Below are positions 21,479 to 33,244 of a stretch of DNA of 64,000 bases, piece after piece. Origin of the DNA: Paramyrothecium sp. XJ0827 (Eukaryota > Ascomycota > Sordariomycetes > Hypocreales > Stachybotryaceae); contig JAJFPB010000006.1 of assembly GCA_020881915.1 (NCBI GenBank), positions 1,488,001 to 1,552,000 of the forward strand, read 5' to 3'. The notes under the pieces are model-generated. The model saw only the letters and a program-made list of their open reading frames with translations, did not search any database and was not told where the DNA came from. Every line of letters starts with the position of its first letter. Position 1 is the first letter of the stretch. Both the position numbers and the translations under genes were made by a program.

Positions 21479-22823
21479 CTACTTGTGCCTGAACTTGGCG
21501 ACCTGCGGGTTGATGTAGGACACCACCCGTAGTTTGCCGTGGCTCTGCACAGAGCAACCAATGTAAGTATGAATACCGGATTCAGCAGTCAAATCAGCCT
21601 TGTTGCTACACAAAGAGTCAGTCAAACCTTTGTCCATGCAGTAGTATCTTGGTCTCAACTCACAAAATACCGTGCAGGCATGCTTGATACTGCTCAGGAC
21701 TTGTTGCAGCTTTGCGTATTTCTTGCTGGCTGTTATTCTCATTAGATAGAAACCACGTCAGGGTTTCAACAACGTGTGCATCGTTTCGGGCGTAGTGCCG
21801 GACTGGGATATAAATTTTGACCTTGGGTTGTTTACTCTGGGCCCGGAACTCGACATTGTACAGGATTCCCGCTGTTCTATGGCGAATTTCCGGCAACGGC
21901 GAGTCATCCGACAAGCCATGCGTGCCGAGCAAGGCGTCCCACAGCATCCGAAGTCTTTGCATGCCAAGCTCGAACTCGTCGCCTCGGATCTGGCCTCCAA
22001 GAGACATGTTTTCTCGCACCGACGCAAAGTTGGTCCGCCTGTCCCTGAAGTAGATCTTGAAGCGAGATTCCTCAATGGGAACGAGATCCAAAGCCAGCAT
22101 GTCTACTTCAAGCTGCACTTGTGGATGCTGCTCCACGTACCGCACGAAAATGCCGAGTGGGTTCTGTTTCTGCAAACAAAAGCCTGGTGCGGAGAGAATG
22201 ACCCTCGTCACCACAGCCAAGTTAGATTGCTTCGTTGCGCGGGCGACGGTGCCGGGAAAAAAATATGCCTTGCTCGTGTTTGCTGTGTCGCGGAGATCAA
22301 AGGCCCAGAAAACTGTAGACAGGTGACCTTCTGGCACATCATTGGCCCAGGGCTGACAAAAGAAATCCTCAAAATGGGCGAGACAGGTCGTATCGGTGTC
22401 AGGGAATGTCTTGAGCAGGGCTCTTCTAAAATCTGGACCAGCTTTAGCGTTGTAAGGGTTCGTACGGGTTCCAGCGTCTGCGGAGATTGGCTCGATTGAG
22501 TAGCGGATAGTTGGTGGCTCTGTGCCGGTGTGAAAGTCCCAGCTTAATTCGATCGGTGTGTGGTCATCCGTCATGAAGCTCTGCCACGGCACCATGTCCG
22601 GCTCTGGCGCAGGACCCAGGAACGGGGCCACCAGGTACGCGAAGCGGTAGAGAATTCGCAGCTGATCCTTTTCACTGTACCCAGCGCCAGCCAGAAGAGT
22701 TGCCAGGGCGCTACCGGCGGTTTGGTACCAATACTGCTGGTCAGTGGTGAGGAGGACATCATCCCTTGCATGGACAAGGTACCATGCCGCAAACTGCTTA
22801 GGGGAGAATTTGAAGCGGGCCAT
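21479..22823 (-). CDS. Aromatic prenyltransferase, DMATS type
   Basis: Transfers a dimethylallyl (or longer) group to an aromatic, usually indole-containing, substrate. Two exons, 22823-21664 and 21605-21479, give 428 aa, the usual family length. Family features (PF11991) include QQYWYQTAGSALATLLAGAGY near the N-terminus, ELSWDF, the RYSIEPISADAG stretch with the Arg that contacts pyrophosphate, KAYFFPGTVA, the KIYIPVRHYARND block and the final HTYIGCSVQSHGKLRVVSYINP. The ATG at 22823 is chosen because the upstream 50 codons are unlike the family, and because a TATA box at 22,934-22,941 fits this start. Substrate and regiochemistry cannot be read from sequence. Neighbours: D123-like protein, nitrilase and, further away, a P450. 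Confidence 0.92.
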
Positions 22824-22933
22824 TTTGACGACCTGCGAAAGACGTAGGTGCACCTGAGGCTGAGTGTCTCGGTGACGGGGCTGCAGCGCTAATCGAGGTG
22901 GGCTCAGACCGAAGGTTGATGACCCATAAGCTG

Positions 22934-22941
22934 CTTTTATA
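22934..22941 (-). promoter_or_regulatory. TATA box of DMATS gene
   Basis: The minus strand reads TATAAAAG about 110 bp upstream of the ATG at 22823. Confidence 0.5.
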
Positions 22942-23954
22942 TCTACAACTTCAACCCTGCAAATCCGTTGCAATAACGTATCAACAGGCCTTGTTTTGTG
23001 TCAGGTTCCACGAGAGAATAATCTCACTCGCGGCGCAGTCATCGTCTAATCATGTTACCGCGCGTGGACACCCTCCCTTGTTGGAGGATCATCCATCGGA
23101 TTCGACAGTTCAGAAAGAAATACGCTCTAATCCTCTTCGGCGTGTTCAATCCCGCTCCTTGCTCTGCGAGGCCTGATAATTTACCTGAAAGACAACATAT
23201 ATGGAGCCCTCACGGGGTCCAAGCTAGAAAATATCGACTTTCTCGAGTTGATACTGTGATGTTATTGGTGGCCCCGTACAGCTGGGTTGCAGCAGCCATC
23301 TGCAGGGATCAAAGCGAGAGAATCGCCAAGCCGATCGCGAGACGTCAAGCCACAATCGAGCCACAGGAGCTCAAGAATGTGACAGGCACGGGCTCCATAA
23401 AACACTCCGATTAGCCTCACCTGCTGATGATGCGGTCTGAGAAAACCTCCGAGCCTCTTGAGCTAGTTGGTCCAGTTGGACGACTACCCGTAAATATGGA
23501 CTTCTTCCCACCAGAACCGGGGTCTGATGACTCATGAGATGCTTGTCTTTTAAGGCCCTTCATTGTCATGGATGCAATCGCCATTATTGGCATGATGACG
23601 AGAAGGACTTTTGTTCATGGGACTTCCCAACAGTGTAGGCAATTCAACGTTTCTTTTCCGCAATAAATTGGCACGGACCTCGCAAGGGGCATCTCTCGAG
23701 ACGGTCTGCCAAGGTCCGACGTCGGAAATGGAATGCCTCCCCTCCCCTCTTTGAAGGAAAGTTTTAATAGAAGGATGCGCGCAAGGTGAATTTTGACCCG
23801 CTTAGCATGTCTGGGAGGGACGGCATGATGCAACTCGGTTCAACGTCATCGTTGAGGTCGCAGCTCAAGATGAGAGAGTATTATCATGCAAGTATTACAT
23901 CTGCTATCAGAACAATGCTACACGAACTTTGTGAATGCTGCCAAATCAGAACCC
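22942..23954. other. Intergenic stretch, no gene supported
   Basis: About 1 kb between the DMATS promoter and the 3' end of the nitrilase. Only chance ORFs are seen. Confidence 0.5.
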
Positions 23955-25050
23955 CTAAACATGGTACCCATTCTCATTTACCGATCGCGGGGCCCGCCTC
24001 TCCACGACAACCTTCTTGTGCTGCCTGTCAGCACCCAACCACAGAAGATCCGGCCTGCTGTAGTGTCCAACGATATCCAAGAACCCCCTCGTCGCTACAA
24101 CCTTTGTGAGGTCGAGCTCTGCGTAAACAATACCTTCGGTGACCGGGCTCCCGTCGCCGAGAGGTTCAGTCAACCGGCGCCCATCTGGGCCAATCACGCA
24201 ACTGTGGCCACCGCCCGGCTGCCGGCAAGCAAGACCGTTCTGCGTCTTCAAGACGTTTATGCCCTTTTGTGAGCATACCGAAGTGCAGTGGAGCACGTAT
24301 GCGGTGCTCTCAATGGCATAGGTTTGGGAGAGGTTCTGGCTTCCTTCAGCAGTCATGCTCCAGAGGCCGGGGTGGTTTGGGCCGGTGGTTGGGTCGAGGG
24401 GCGGCCACATGGAGATGTGGATGACCTCTCCCTGGGAGATGCTGTGATACTTGAGCAATGGCTGCGTGTGTTCCCAGCAGGCGAGACACCCAACCTTTAC
24501 CTTGCCATGCTCGGGACCGAAGTCAACCTCGACGACATTGTCCAGGTCATGGCCTCCGCCATCGCCAAAGACTGTCCGCTCCATGTGGGTGGGCTTGATC
24601 TTGCGGCGACTTAACACAACCTCACCCTGTGGGGAAATGATGGCCTGCGAGATGTAGATGCTATGGGTCTCGCTCCTGCCAGAGAAGCCGAGCACCACGG
24701 CGATCGAGTTCTCCTTTGCGACGGCCTTGACGGCCTCCATGGCCTCTGATTGGAGCTCGAGTGAGTTGTAGATGTACCGCGTCTGCAGCTCAAAGTCGAC
24801 GGGTCGGGCCCTATGGGGCACGCAAGCCGTCCGTTAGAGACTTCATTTCGCGTCGAGAAGCACGGGGTGAAGCAAGCACTTACCAGACCCAGGCGGGATA
24901 GCCTGGGAGCCAGCACTCGGAGAAGGCAACGAGCTTGGCCCCATTCCGCGCGGCTTCGGCAATGAGCCCGCAGGCCTTCCTGACCGAGGCGGCCAGGTCC
25001 AGGTAGACAGGCTCCGCCTGGGTGACGGCAACTTTGATGGGCGCGGCCAT
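23955..25050 (-). CDS. Nitrilase / cyanide hydratase family hydrolase
   Basis: Hydrolyses a nitrile to the acid (or amide) through a Cys-Glu-Lys triad. Exons 25050-24884 and 24810-23955 join to 340 aa, the typical size. The triad is complete: Glu45 in [11 protein letters not shown], Lys128 in [12 protein letters not shown] and Cys167 in VGCLACWEH. The YPAWVW/ARPVDF junction restores the family stretch. The start at [14 protein letters not shown] is preferred to the ATG 13 codons upstream, because nitrilases begin just before the first beta strand. It is divergent from the PTH11-like gene. In a DMATS neighbourhood it could act on an indole nitrile or aldoxime-derived product, but this is inference. 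A cyanide hydratase or arylacetonitrilase role is equally open. Confidence 0.9.
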
Positions 25051-26008
25051 GATTTCCTGACGCGCTCTGCTCCTGGGCGACTCGAGCACGGGGGTTCCAG
25101 AAGTGATGCCGATCTTGAGACACGTCTTTTGCAGGCGAAGGGAGCAGCCGAACCTGAGTGCAGGTTGAGAAAGGTTGGACGAGTGCTTTCCCGTCCTTGC
25201 TGCGGCGGGGTTCTAGACGAGCATTTCCTTTAAAGCATCAATGTGCAATAAATGGCCGCATCCGCTGCAGGAGGACACCCAGCATTTCCTGACCTGCTTG
25301 TCACAATGCGGGTTGGTTCTGTTTCAACGTCTTGGCGCGCGTCCATCCCTGAGTCAAGGGATATGCAGGTCGCTCAGCGCATCATATCCTATAGGCCGGT
25401 TCCTCGCACCTGCGTCTGCCGCTTCTTAAAAAGGCCGAGATTTCGTGGGTCGACCAGGGCCACAATGCCTGACACAGCGCCGCCAGTGACTGGGTCTCCC
25501 TTGCAGACGCCTCTCACACGGAACAGCAGGGCAAGTGAGACAACCGAAAAAGCGACGAGCACACCAGAGAGACGAGCAGGACACACATCAGCGGCTTGGG
25601 CTAGCCCCCATGTCCCCGTTTCGGAAACAAGACTGGTCGCAGTCAGGCAATTTGCCAGTATAAGGGTTGACAGACCCTGCTGGCCTCTGCAGATCGTAAT
25701 CCGTGCACGCATGTTACCCCAGAGTTGTCAACGGTGCGTCGCTTGTCACAGGCTTTGGAGGCATGACGGCATGTGCTTGCTTTTGAATGGCCCCCTTGTT
25801 GCGTTCATCTAGTAGCGAAAAACCGGTCTGTCTGTCGCAAACTGATCCATCGGCTGCAAAAAGCAACGTCTCCTGGGCGAAAAGAAAAGACCGCCCTCTC
25901 TCGACAAAAAGAAACTCCTCTTGGGAGGAAAAGTCTCTTTTCTCCAATGCGCCCGGCCGCATTTTGCTCTGCGCTCTCTCCTCGCCATCACCCAGCCTGT
26001 CAGCGACC
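25051..26008. other. Divergent promoter region of nitrilase and PTH11-like genes
   Basis: About 960 bp. Several ORFs (such as 25,252-25,812 plus and 25,389-25,712 minus) lack family character and overlap each other, so I do not call them. Pyrimidine-rich tracts precede the 26009 ATG, as is common in fungal promoters. Confidence 0.45.
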
Positions 26009-27404
26009 ATGGACCAGGGACTCGCAGGTCAAATCGTCGAAATATGGATTCTCTTCGTGATCGGTATGGTCATGATCGTGGCACGCATATTCTGCCGCAC
26101 GAAGCTGGTCGGCGTCTCGAACTACCAGTGGGATGACTACGGAATCATCATCGTGGCTGTAAGTCTCCAACGCGCAAGCCAGCCGTCAGCAACTCTCGTC
26201 AGCCTCTAATCCCTTCCGTGCTCTACAGTGCATGTGGATTGCCGCCCCCATCATTGGTCAGATATTTGTGCAGGTCGCCGAAGGACGTCACACTTCCGAC
26301 CTAACATTTGAGGAACGGAGGGATATGAGCGACGAAGAACGGACGCAGTGGAAGTACGGCTCTCAGATGTTCCTCTTCGGTCTGACTGGATACTTCTTCA
26401 TCCTCTGGATGCTCAAGTTCAACATGCTGTGCTTCTACAGCCGAGTCGTTCGCAACCTCTGGACCGAAAAGTTCATCAGGCCTTTGATGGTCTTCGTGGG
26501 CTTGTCCGCGATCGTAATCATATTCACGCTCGCGTTTACATGTCGCCCATTTTACGAGCTCTGGCAGGTCTGGCCGGATCCTGGACGTACGAACTCCTCC
26601 ACTCTTACCCGCTCACCGTTTCTTTTTCAGGAGTTCCTGCTGACACTGTCCTCTGTAGCGCTTTGCGTTCCTCAAAACCAGGTCTTTTTCGTTGTAATTC
26701 TTGTCTTCAATCTAACGACGGATTTTTGCATCCTCCTTGTGCCAATTCCGGTAATGTGCAACGGATTCCACCACTCAGAACAACAATTTGACTTGGTGCG
26801 CTTAGATCCTCGTCGGAATCCAAATCAACCGTACTCAAAAACTCGGGCTCTACTTCCTCTTCTGCTTGGGGTTCTTCTGCATGTTTGCAGCAATTTTGCG
26901 TTACGTTCTTGTCTTCAGCGTACGTGCACTGACACCGACCACTGTGGGACAACTGACTAACGTGTTGATTGATGATAGTTGAACCAACGCGGCGTCTCGG
27001 CTTTATGGTCTCTCCGAGAGGATTGCGTCGGTATCTTCGTTGGGCAGGCCCCGATGGTCATGCCGCTTCTGAAACGCAGCTTCTGGCTCAATCAAGGGTA
27101 CGGTTCGTCGCGTAGCAAGACGCCCTACGCTTACAGCCTCAGTCACAGTGCCCAGAACCTCGAGGAAAACCACGGTCAACGCGAACTCGGGGGTATTTGC
27201 CGGCGCCACGGGCCTAACGATCCATACCTGATTACGGCTGTGACAAAATCCGAGAGCCAAGAGGAGATCGTTGTGAGGACTTCAGAGGTCTCGACGCCGC
27301 CGGAGGTGGCTCAGCCATTACAGAGAGGAATACTTATACAACAAAGCATTGAGATCAGCGAGTCGTCGGGACCATATACCCGCCCTCGAAACACCCATTG
27401 GTAG
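26009..27404 (+). CDS. PTH11-like / fungal rhodopsin-fold integral membrane receptor
   Basis: Seven-helix membrane protein of the PTH11-related group (fungal rhodopsin domain), implicated in surface or host sensing in pathogenic fungi. Exons 26009-26158, 26229-26586, 26659-26750, 26806-26919 and 26979-27404 give 379 aa. Diagnostic pieces appear once spliced: WILFVIGMVMIVARIFCR in helix 1, WDDYGIIIVA, FTCRPFYELWQVWPDPG, QNQVFFVVILVFNLTTDFCI, VPIPILVGIQINRTQKLGLY and ALWSLREDCVGIFVGQAPM near the end of the helical core. There is no N-terminal CFEM domain. The C-terminal tail of about 100 residues is polar and Ser/Glu-rich, presumably cytosolic. The 72-nt intron 2 keeps frame with the surrounding ORF, so the gene could be mistaken for uninterrupted there. 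Confidence 0.88.
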
Positions 27405-29756
27405 CATGAGAACGGTTTCACAGGATGGAATGATGCACGTGTACCAAAATCTTAAATGTTTAATGTATAAATGCCATATTGTCGCAATGAACAACAGTAC
27501 ATTTTGACCACTCTGGTCTGTACCAAGCGCGGGATCATGATGGTTGGCAGCTGGCCTGGCTCTACCGGGCGATTGCCCTTTGTGTTACGCAGTACCGAGA
27601 AAAGTGACATTGCTGGACCAAACTGCCCCTGCTGACTGCTGTATGCATGCAGGTCTCGTATTATACCTGGAGTCTAGGACAAGGGACTAAATGTTGATGC
27701 TTTTCCCACAACTGTGGGGTGATGTTCAGCTTAGGATGAGTGGTCCTCGTCGAGATGGGATAAAGCCGACCCACGCCAGGCGAATGTTGGCTTCTTGTTG
27801 TGTATTCGGGTGCGCTCAGCTGACGTCCAGAATTGGAATGTGTGTGTGATGTTGCGTTAATGGACCACATTCGGTAAAAGCTGCGCGTTCATGCCAGAAT
27901 CATGCAGCGCTAGCAAGGGTCGGCACCAACCACACGTGCCCTCCATGCAAGACTCGGATAACGTACAGCTGCAGGTCGGATTGGGAGAAGTCTTGGCTTT
28001 TCTTCTCGGTATCGCCAGTCCGATCTCAGTGCGCTTCTTACCCTAAAAGACTGTCAAGCAGGAGCGGCACGCAGCTGACAGCAGCATCTCCACGCAGTCG
28101 AGGAACCTGCTGGAGGGATCTGTTTTTGCTTTGCGTCCTCTCACACGAAGCCCTTACGAAAGGGTGTGTGAGAATGACAAGTGTATTGAGATGCGAAATA
28201 CCCAGTTTTGAGGTCCAGAGAACATGAGTTCCGTGCAAGTATAGCTCCTGTTAGTTTCATCGATAGTCTAAAGTCGACTTGCAATATCAGTGCATTGCTA
28301 GACGCTCCAATTATACCACGTTCTGAAAATTTGAACGCCGTGGACTGCATCTCGGTACAAACACTCAACTAGAGAAGATCGACTTCCCGGCGAGTGATAT
28401 CGTATGATGACAGGTGTTGCTGCCAAACGGCTTAGCTTGCAACGCCCAACTCCAATCCTGAACTTTTTATTTTAACGCCTTCCCAGATTCCCCGATCTTC
28501 GTGTGTACACTTGATGAGTAATGAGCTCCGTATTGCTTTTTCCTTTTTCTTTTACCTCCAGCTAGTAATTCTCATTGAAATACACTCCTGCCAAGAAATA
28601 GTCTAGAATGCTGTGGTAACGGGTCTGCGGCAGGGCTTCATTCTTGGTGTCGCTCACAAGCACCATTGATGAGACGACTTGCCCATTTCATACTATCGGC
28701 AACGAAGGCATGGCGAATCAACCAGGACGCTCCATACCTCAGTGGAAACTAATAACGTTCTTCTGGATTTTTTAGCCATGTCTTCATGTTGGGCGCTTTG
28801 CTGGAGAGCCGCTCATGGTGCTCGTCTCGTCATGGTGACGTACCCTAGAGGTTATAACTTCTCAGTATGTCAGCTAGCCAAACATCTATCCAGGATAACA
28901 TCGATCAGAAATACCGCCAAAAATTCTAGGCTTGATGTAATTGCAAAGTTCAGGCATCCAGACAAGGATGCCCAACGAATTTTCGGAAAAATTGCGTAGC
29001 ACCGAATTGCGGTTGATCAAGACGCACCTATTGTGGGTTGCAAATGTGAGAATAGTTGCATAACGAATAGTTGGCAAATGAAGCACAGTTCTAATATCGC
29101 CGTACAATAATGGATGATTCAACTAGGAGTGGCAGTATCAACATGGCTGATCTGACTCTTGGCTGCTTTCCCTGACCTGAAAACTGAGTGCCACAATCAC
29201 CTTGTCGTCCTTCTCAGATCGGTACATGTTTCACACAAGTGCTTAGTCGAAACATGGGGCATGTTTCTCTTCAAATTTAGCATAGTGTAGTGTCCGGACT
29301 ACTGGTGCAGCCCGAAAGCCCGGCGCCGTGAGGTGCTAGCGGCCCGGAGCCTCGAACCTGACGCTCACCCGCTCGCTAGTGTGAAGCAGTCTAAACTTGA
29401 CGCATTATTTCAACTCGCGTTTGACTGGCTGTTGTCGTTTCTAGTATTGCAACCTTGGTAAGTGCATCGGAATGCGAAACAATTGACAGCTCGCTGTGAT
29501 AGCTTGCATCCGACAGCTTCCCGCATCGAAAGGACCATTGACGGGCTGTCGGTGCCATCGGGGAACCCGCTGAGGGCGATATTCTTTTTCTAGCTTCTAG
29601 TGGGGCTTAGAGGTTTGCGTATACACAATTGAAAGTTGAGATGAAACCTTTCACATGTCCCAAGCGAAGAAGATTGGCGCAACAACTACCGAAAGGAGCC
29701 TAGGATCACACGAAATTAACCGGTCTAGATGGCTCACAACTAGCGATCCGTGGAGG
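27405..29756. other. Long intergenic stretch, no gene supported
   Basis: About 2.35 kb between the receptor and P450 genes. ORFs up to about 106 codons have no family features. A GC-rich patch at about 29,290-29,385 stands out against its AT-rich flanks and could be a small mobile-element remnant. Confidence 0.45.
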
Positions 29757-29763
29757 TATATAA
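29757..29763 (+). promoter_or_regulatory. TATA box of P450 gene
   Basis: TATATAA lies 76 bp upstream of the ATG at 29833. This spacing favours 29833 (or the next ATG at 29836) over the in-frame ATG at 29782. Confidence 0.5.
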
Positions 29764-29832
29764 CTGAGCTGTTGATGAATCATGATCAGTTTTCTGGACA
29801 TTCACAATTCAATTACATTCCGAGACGACAAC

Positions 29833-31713
29833 ATGATGCTCGAAAGTCTATCAGCAAGGTGGCTCGCCATTGTGGCAACGGCTGTTTTCCTGGGTGTTGC
29901 TTTTGTATTACAAAAGTTTAAAAACCCAGACCCATTGGCAAAGTTTCCATTTCTAGGATCGGGCCAGAAGGATTTTATGAATGGCGGAGGATGGAAAGTC
30001 TACGCAGAGGGATACAAAAAGGTAAGAATAAGCTCGTCAGCACATAGAGTTACGTCTTGCTAATACTGAGTAGTTCAAAAATGGAGTTGTCCGTATCACA
30101 ACTTCCAGAAGTAATTGCACAATTCAGTTATTTCTTTGAAGACACTGATGTATTGCGCAGAGTCACCCGTACTTGTTGTCTCGAACGCATTCTTGCCGGA
30201 GCTCCAGAAACTGCCTGAGGACGTTCTTAGTTTCACCCACGCTATTAATGAGGTGCGAACAGTCTCTCTCTTCTACTTGTACTTCTTAAGCTGACTCTGC
30301 AGTCAATGCACACACATTATACAGGAGTTGACGCCGATGTCCCTGTGCTACCACACACGGTTAAAACATCGCTTACACCATCGCTGCGTATGTGCGCCAC
30401 AGTCATGTATAGCCTATTGAACTTTGGATTAATGTTACTCAGTTCGCCTGAACCCGATCATTGCAGAGGAAGTTGCCGATGCAATGCGACTCGAACTGCC
30501 ACAAACTACAGACTGGAGCGAGTCCAAGGTTAACGACAAGCTTCTGCGAATCGTTGCGATAGTTTCTGGTCGTGTTTTCGTTGGCCCTGAGCTTTGCCGT
30601 GAAGAGGCCTACTTGGACGCTGCTATCAACTACACTCTAGATCTGATGACGGCTGTGCATATGATAGGATTTATGCCAGTGTGGCTGAGGCCTCTATCGA
30701 GATTCTTGCCACAGATTAAGAAAGTGCAAAGGCGGGTCAAAGAAGCCCAAGAGCTCCTCCAGCCGATCCTTGCTGCGCGAAGGAAGGCAGCCCAGGATCC
30801 GGATTACCAGAAGCCGGACGATATGCTGCAATGGCTCATCGATGCTCAGAAGAAATTCGGTAAAATTGACGATTTAGAGCTTGCAAAGAACCAGCTCGAC
30901 ATCAGTTTTGCGGCAATTCACACGACAACGATGACCACCCTTAACGCGTAGGTAATCATCTCATTGCTTAAAGCGTCATGACTGAATTTAATTATAGGTT
31001 TTACTCTCTTGCTTCCGACCCTGAACTCGCACCTATGTTGAGAGAGGATGTCCGTCAGGCTCTCGCGGAATCCAATGGGGAATACACAAATCTTGCCCTG
31101 CAGAACATGAAGAAGCTGGACAGCTTCTTGAAGGAAGTCCTGAGATACTATCCTATGAGCGCTTGTAAGAACCTGTGATCAGCCGATTGCCAAAATGCCG
31201 ACTAATAGACTGCAGCAACTTTCCAGCGAAAGGTCCTCAAGGCCTTTACTCTTTCCAACGGTCAAGTCGTTCCTGCAGGTGTCGTGGTTGAAGTTGGCTC
31301 AGAGGGCGTAAGCTTTGATGCGGAGATTCACGAAGACCCCAACCGTTTTGACGCTCTTCGGCACTACAAATTGCGCATGTCAAAAACCGCAGAGAACTCA
31401 GGCACAAGAGCGGCCGAAGTTGTCGCAAATAGCCAGTTCATAGGCGTTGGCAAGTCAAGCCTGAGCTTTGGGTACGGCCGCCACGCCTGCCCGGGCAGAT
31501 TCTTCGCCGCTAACGAGATCAAAATGATCATGGCCACTGCACTCTTGCACTATGAGGTGAAAAATTCAGGGGGGGAGGTCGGAAGATATCCCAACCTCAA
31601 GATTGGTGCAATGGTATGTAACCCAATCCTTAGAATTCTTGATCCAGAACTCTGACTAACTACCGAAGGGCTTTCCAAATCCCGAGAAAACAATCCTTGT
31701 TCGAAAGCTATGA
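29833..31713 (+). CDS. Cytochrome P450 monooxygenase
   Basis: Heme-thiolate monooxygenase anchored in the ER. Eight exons: 29833-30021, 30074-30110, 30161-30252, 30303-30387, 30443-30947, 30998-31164, 31216-31613 and 31669-31713, giving 505 aa. An N-terminal membrane anchor is seen (WLAIVATAVFLGVAFVLQ). Other landmarks are an I-helix AAIHTT in place of the AGxDTT type, the K-helix KEVLR (ExxR), HEDPNRFDALR, and the heme-binding FGYGRHACPGRFFA with ligand Cys450. The I-helix HTT and this heme motif occur in the fungal clade that includes ent-kaurene oxidase and gibberellin-type P450s (from memory of the family; substrate not implied). The splice model accounts for every conserved block. It could be the oxidase of a pathway with the DMATS, though it lies 7 kb away. 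Confidence 0.9.
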
Positions 31714-33142
31714 TGGCATCCTGATCTATTTTACCGTCGATGAAATCACCGGTGAAATATTCTTTAAATGCACTTGCGGAAGACAAGAATTAGGCGTGCG
31801 AAGATGTAATGTAGAAGAACAATATATTGGTATACTGGAAAATACACATGAGCGGAAAAAGAAAAACCCCAAAAACCTGAATACTGGAGGATACACGCGA
31901 GGTAGTCTTGTTCAGACCATCGGATAAACCCCGTTGCTCTTGCGACTCTCGTTGGGCGCAGGGTAAGCCTACCGGTCCTTCTTTTCGGCCCCATGACCTT
32001 GTGGCTTCAACGGCCAACAGGGGCTATGGTGGCTCCACTGACGCCACAGGAGCCAAGAGACCAACCACCACCCTCAAGACCTCGGGGAGACTCCCCGATT
32101 CTCTTCTTGGCACCTCAACTACCCCATTGTTTTCTTCAGGACATTCGTTGAGGGGCACTCCATCAATGGCTGACCGTGCATTAGGCTCTGTACGCCCATG
32201 CTTTGATGATGGTGACTTTACTCAAGAAAGTCTGGCGGTCGTGACAATACGGCCACTGTCTCCATTCGCAGCCCACTGAAGAATTGAACCGGTCGGTTGC
32301 CAAGTCGGGCTTTCTGACCTTTGTCCTCAAGCTCGAATGGTAGGTCCGATAGGATATCGGCCTGGGTTGTCTACTCGTTGGAGGTTCCTTGGAGATGCAT
32401 AGATTTGGAGCTAAGCTGAAGCCTCAGAGAAGAGCATATCGCGGCTCATAATCAGCAAAGTCGATGACCTTTGCAACTTATTAAGTTAATCAAGTGTGAG
32501 GAGAGGAACAGCCAACGAAGGCCGGTTGGAGATGAATGCTCATCATGTCTTTACCAAGACAATTAACTCGCTGGAAATGAGGTCACAGGTACTTGAACTC
32601 TCATTCTTCCAACTTCTAGAATCATGCGGCTAGACCTGATCCTTCCAAGCGAGCTGGAGCCGACGGTATGACTAGTCTCCACAAGACTCTACCTTCTCCC
32701 CACGGGGGAAATATGCATGGGAGCCTAGAGCCGTTACCCATGGGGAGGAGAACTTTAGTGGCAATTTGCTGCCCGCCAATGGGGCCAAAGGTTGAAAAAG
32801 CCGCATTGGCATGGTTGAAAATCAGTTGATGTAGTCTAGCTTTGCAGCTACTACGGGTGCCTCCACACTAATGGTAGTATCTTGTTCGAGAGCTAGAATG
32901 CATGGCCCGGTTTAGTAGTCAAGCATGAAATTCCTGCACGTAACACCGGATATCTAGAGCAACTGTTGGACCTTCACGAGTCACTCGAGCTTGTTGTGGA
33001 GGTCAAGCTAAACAAGACGAACCCCTGTTGCCATGCTGCTACCAGACGATCGGGCCGAAGAGGCCATTAAATCGACTTTTTCCGAGGCTACTCTGGGTTG
33101 ATGATCAGGCACCTTGGTCAAAGCAAAAGGACATTGCCAATC
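31714..33142. other. Intergenic stretch, no gene supported
   Basis: About 1.4 kb with ORFs that are short and featureless (for example 31,908-32,279). It includes the P450 3' flank and the GH3 promoter. Parts near 32,660-32,860 are GC-rich with short inverted motifs (CCCCACGGGG), of unknown meaning. Confidence 0.4.
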
Positions 33143-33149
33143 TATAAAG
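33143..33149 (+). promoter_or_regulatory. TATA box of GH3 gene
   Basis: TATAAAG about 100 bp upstream of the ATG at 33245. Confidence 0.5.
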
Positions 33150-33244
33150 AGTCACGCATCACATCATGCTTTCGATTTACAGGATCACCTCACCTCACCC
33201 CTGAGCCCTTTCTTCCTGCCTAAAGGCGTGAACCAGTAGTCATT

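Noticed and set aside
21774..22499. 241-codon plus-strand ORF opposite DMATS
   Set aside because: Long but wholly antisense to conserved DMATS sequence; composition reflects the opposite strand's codon bias.
22560..22847. Antisense ORFs over the DMATS gene
   Set aside because: Mirror-frame shadows of a well-supported coding exon.
25389..25712. 107-codon minus-strand ORF with a hydrophobic segment
   Set aside because: No family match or neighbour logic. The hydrophobic stretch could suggest a small membrane protein, but nothing supports translation.
25252..25812. 186-codon ORF between nitrilase and PTH11-like genes, plus strand
   Set aside because: Low-complexity, Arg/Thr/Ser-rich, overlaps an antisense ORF of similar size and lies in a divergent promoter; no domain features.
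28679..28999. 106-codon ORF in the receptor-P450 gap
   Set aside because: No domain features, antisense ORFs of similar length, no promoter signal.
31908..32279. 123-codon ORF after the P450 gene
   Set aside because: Ser/Thr/Pro-rich chance frame without family features.
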